NCBI RefSeq assembly: GCF_901709675.1
Contig: NW_023590234.1
Location: 37,611-101,610, forward strand
Direction: 5' to 3'
Source: Syngnathus acus
Taxonomy: Eukaryota > Chordata > Actinopteri > Syngnathiformes > Syngnathidae
DNA length: 64,000 nucleotides
Part shown: positions 61,319 to 64,000 of the stretch, piece by piece
Numbering within the stretch: position 1 is the first letter of the stretch
Layout: every line of letters starts with the position of its first letter
Notes under the pieces: generated by a model
The model's database searches: none
What the model saw: the letters and a program-made list of their open reading frames with translations, nothing else
What the model was told of the DNA's origin: nothing
Made by a program: the position numbers and the translations under genes

Positions 61319-62160
61319 TTAATAATAATAATAATAATAATATAATAATAATTCGTTCAATTTATATAGCGCTTTTCAATAACCCAAAGACGCTTTACAT
61401 GGAATAAAAAGAGTGGAGGGGGGGGAGAGAGACAGTAGGTTATAGTTAACAAGACATCGGTCAGCAGTGCGAAGGATGGATGGAGGAGCAGGAGGGGGGG
61501 AGCGGAGGTTGTTGAGGTTGCCAGTACGGGAGGGGGGGGTGACGGGGGGTTGGTAGTCCAAAAAGAGGAGATGGGTGAGCCATCGGGGAAATGCCGGTCA
61601 GATGTAGCGGCGATGGCGAAGGATCCCAGCCTCGTGTGGAAGCAGCAGTGGACCAGGTGGTGATGCCGGTCGACCTCGACTGCACCCGCTCGAACGGCAG
61701 GCCCCAACGCACCACGGCGGCACACAGCAGAGCCACAGTTGGCGAGCCCGCAGGGAGTGGAGCCCGTCCACCAAGGACGCCGAACGGAAGGCCAGAGAGC
61801 CGGGCCAGAGCTGCCGTCGAGTCCACAGCAGGCGGCCACAGGCTCCGAGTCGGGAGGCAGGAGGGTCCGGTGGTGGTTTTGGCCAGTTGGCTGTTGGCTA
61901 ACGTAGTTGGTAGTCCGAGGGAGAGGAAACAGATAGGTGAGAGCGGAGCTGCGGGAATGCGAGGTGGACGGAAGACAACACGAGAAAAATAAAAGAAGAG
62001 ACGGGTGCACTGAAAACGGGAAAACGAAAAACAAGTAACGGACACGGTCCGGGACAGAAGCGGCAGTCAACAGATCTGACGCCAGCGTTGCTCTAACCCG
62101 GAAGACAACAGACGGTGGGGGAGGCCTGTCAGTACAGTGTGACGGCTGCCATGACGTCAA
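61319..62160 (-). repeat. Unclassified repeat with TAA tail
   Basis: (AAT)n at 61319-61352 is followed by AATTTATATAGCGCTTTTCA and CCCAAAGACGCTTTACATGG, a wording I recall from 3' ends of fish repeats, then G-rich sequence. The open frames here are not convincing genes. Confidence 0.45.
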
Positions 62161-62163
62161 CGC

Positions 62164-63380
62164 TCAACCAGGTGTGGACAGAGCGGTTGTGGGGGGAGGT
62201 GAGTATGTTGATTGTGCTGCAGGAGGTCCTGTAGTGTGGGAGGACCGATCAAACCTAGAGTACAACCTGTTTATAGCTGGTTTGCAAGCCTTGGGCTCTC
62301 CACAGGACAGGGGGTTTGTTTCTTGAAGCCCGTGATGCTCTGCAGACCTTTCCACACTGTTGAGGGATCAGGATTGGCAGAGAGGTGTCTCTCCAGGCTC
62401 TCCCCGTAACACTTGCTGGCTTTCCTGACCTCTCGGTTCAGTGTGTTTCTGGTCTGCTTGAACAGGTCCCGGTCGCCGCTCCTGTAGGCCTCCTCCTTGA
62501 CTTTGCGCAGCCTCCTGAGGTTCGGTGTAAACCAAGGTTTGTTGTTGTTGTACGTGCAGAAGGTCTTGGTCTGCACACACAGATCCTCACAAAATCTGAT
62601 GTATGATGTGACAGTGTCAGTGAGTTCATGCAGGTCTGAAGTTGCAGCTTCAAAAACTCCCCAATCGGTGCGGTCAAAGCAGGCTTGGAGGTCCTGCCTT
62701 GACTCCACTGTCCACTTCCTCACAGTCCTCACCACAGGCTTAGAAGTCTTACATTTCTGCCTGTAGGCCGGGATCAGATGAACTAGACAGTGGTCCGAGA
62801 GTCCTAAAGCTGCACGAGCCACAGAGTGGTATGCATCCTTAATTACGGTGTAGCAGTGGTCCAGTGTCTGTGCCCCTCTGGTGGGACACGTTATTTGCTG
62901 TCTGTACTTGGGGAGTTCGTGTGCGAGGTTCGCCCTGTTAAAATCACCCAGAACAATGATTAGTGAATTTGGTAGAGGTTTCTCCATGTCTGTCACCTGG
63001 TCAGCCAGCATCTGCGTGGCTTCACTTGCACGTGCGTGTGGTGGACTGTAAACTGCCGCCATGACGATTGAGGAGAACTCCCGTGGTGAATACAACGGCC
63101 GGCAGTCGATGAAACGTGTTTCTAGGAGAGGGCTGCAAGGCTCTTTCAACACCGTGACATCAGTACACCAACGTTCATTAATATAGAAACAGAGACCACC
63201 TCCCTTTGATTTTCCGGTGAGCTCCCCGCTGCGATCTGTACGCATTAGCCGAAACCCAGCTAACTCCACGGCGTGGTGGGGGGTGCGTCCGTCAAGCCAC
63301 GTTTCAACGAAGCACAGCGCGGCGGATCTGCTCAAGTCCGTGTTCCTTGAAGTGAGGAGCAGGAGTGCTTGTGCAATTGA
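62164..63380 (-). mobile_element. 3'-truncated L2 LINE
   Basis: Frame 63335-62271 (354 residues, uninterrupted) is the endonuclease and linker of the L2 family at 19.2 kb (FVETWLDGRTPHHAVELAGF, VLGDFNRANLAHELP, GLSDHCLVHL). It reads GGCTGACC where the 19.2 kb copy has an extra T. It ends before the RT, at about 62164, which is unusual for LINEs and implies a later deletion or rearrangement. Confidence 0.85.
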
Positions 63381-63554
63381 GGGGGTGGTTATGTTTTTTT
63401 TTTTTTTCCAAAAACAATATTTTTTGCCAAATTACAATGGACTGACGTGCCCGTTCAAATGGGTACCACCAGAAATTAAACTGCATTGATAAACGAGGGC
63501 TTAAATGTGATTGTCTGTCTGCACTCGGCATAATTTCTCTGTTTAGAATAGAAT
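63381..63554. other. No recognised feature
   Basis: AT-rich spacer with a T run at 63391-63408. Confidence 0.3.
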
Positions 63555-64000
63555 AGATAGAATAGATCTTTATTGTCATTGTCACATGTACAACGAAATT
63601 TAAAAAGTGCCAACCGATCCGCGCATGCGATAAAAAAAATATAGAATAAATAGAATAAAAGAAAAAAAAAAAAAGCTAAAAACCCACGGAAGAACATACA
63701 CAGACATAATCATTTACGTTTAGCTGCATTCAATGTGACTACCGCTGTAGGATAAAAACTGTTGGCGAATCTGCTAGTCCTCGACCTAATTAATCTGTAG
63801 CGTCTGCCTGATGGCAACAGTTCGAAAAGGGAGTGGCCAGGGTGGGAAGTGTCCTTCAGAATGTTCTGTTTTTTTTAGACAGCGGGTTCTGTGTAGGTCT
63901 TCCAGTGTGGGGAGAGGGCAGCCAATGATCTTCTGTGCTGTGTTGATGACCCCTTGGAGCTTTTTCCTCTGAGCAGCAGTGCAGCTGGAGTACCAAACAA
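63555..64000 (-). mobile_element. L2-type LINE 3' part, runs off the window
   Basis: (AGAAT)n and CTTTATTGTCATTGTCACAT at the 3' end. The minus strand then reads an L2 C-terminus (HPGHSLFELLPSGRRY-like around 63830-63790, with a frame break in the T run near 63871). A third tail type among the L2 copies here. Confidence 0.7.

Larger units (their letters stand above)
59228..61320. repeat. Tandemly duplicated AT-rich unit with GTTCGTGAACG-rich segments
   Basis: Unit A (about 59600-60060) and unit B (about 60490-61225, containing a SINE) share TCACTGACTCGTAAAGTCCCTC, GTTGGCTTGTAGTTGATGGTG and CATATACATATTGTCATATA. A partial third copy starts near 61225. Between A and B a 16-bp palindromic motif TGAGTGATTCACTCAG repeats at 60375-60450. 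The motif GTTCATGAACGGGAAATTACG suggests a DNA transposon, family unknown. TAA repeats occur at 60063-60090. Confidence 0.6.

Noticed and set aside
61357-62160. 267-codon minus-strand frame
   Set aside because: Low-complexity Ser/Pro/Leu content over a repeat end, no recognised domain.

Overview
The window looks like a repeat-saturated piece of a teleost fish chromosome. The evidence is L2-type LINEs, a complete Rex3-type LINE with its GATG tail, a fish tRNA-derived SINE, BEL/Pao and chromodomain Ty3/gypsy LTR elements, Tc1, hAT and pogo-like DNA transposons, long CA microsatellites, and spliced vertebrate exons. There is no bacterial or organellar content and no CRISPR array. Most long reading frames belong to mobile elements.

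Layout. 1-7.5 kb: a near full-length L2 (minus), a decayed CR1/L2-type LINE (plus), degenerate TTAGGG-like sequence, two tRNA-Pro relics, and a hAT MITE nested in a Tc1-like MITE. 7.6-12.1 kb: a tRNA-Gln relic, exons of an unrecognised minus-strand gene, telomere-like CCCTAA arrays, and a tandem array of about 167-bp units each holding a minus-strand tRNA-Gln-like gene, nearly all with a CUC (Glu) instead of a CUG anticodon. 12.1-17.6 kb: pogo-like remnant, microsatellites, a LINE with a C-terminal zinc finger (minus), LTR-like and tRNA-Ser relics. 17.6-23.7 kb: a TA-flanked pogo/mariner-like element inside a tRNA-His sequence, itself carrying two L2 copies in inverted orientation. 23.7-28.5 kb: tRNA-Arg, -His, -Pro and -Val relics, a SINE, a solo LTR, and a hAT element with an RTE LINE inside it. 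28.5-34.5 kb: a LINE with an intact 714-residue RT frame, BEL/Pao gag remnant, LTR pieces, a truncated C2H2 zinc-finger sequence, two tRNA-Thr relics. 34.7-36.4 kb: four phase-compatible exons of an IKK-beta-like kinase subunit (ubiquitin-like and scaffold regions only). 36.6-41.6 kb: a tandem tRNA-Ser array (AGA and UGA anticodons) split by a SINE and by a complete Rex3 copy with a 14-bp target duplication. 41.7-44.8 kb: L2 3' end, internally deleted hAT, solo LTR. 44.9-55.9 kb: a multi-domain lectin locus (several C-type lectin domains, SUEL/Gal-lectin, discoidin F5/8C, LCCL, a last C-type lectin domain) whose short discoidin intron holds a 5.4-kb gypsy element. 56.4-64 kb: a Tc1 relic, GC-rich minisatellites, a duplicated AT-rich unit with a SINE, and two further L2 copies.

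How it fits together. The two kinds of host content are tRNA sequence in several tandem or dispersed families, and immune-type protein genes (IKK fragment, secreted-type lectin, C2H2 zinc finger). This resembles tRNA- and transposon-rich heterochromatic arms known in some teleosts, but that comparison is inference. Duplicated blocks give several filled-versus-empty insertion sites, so the order of many insertions can be read directly. The lectin locus shows both clean exon phases and lesions, so it is either a decaying gene or a gene with long-read consensus errors plus a real retrotransposon insertion.
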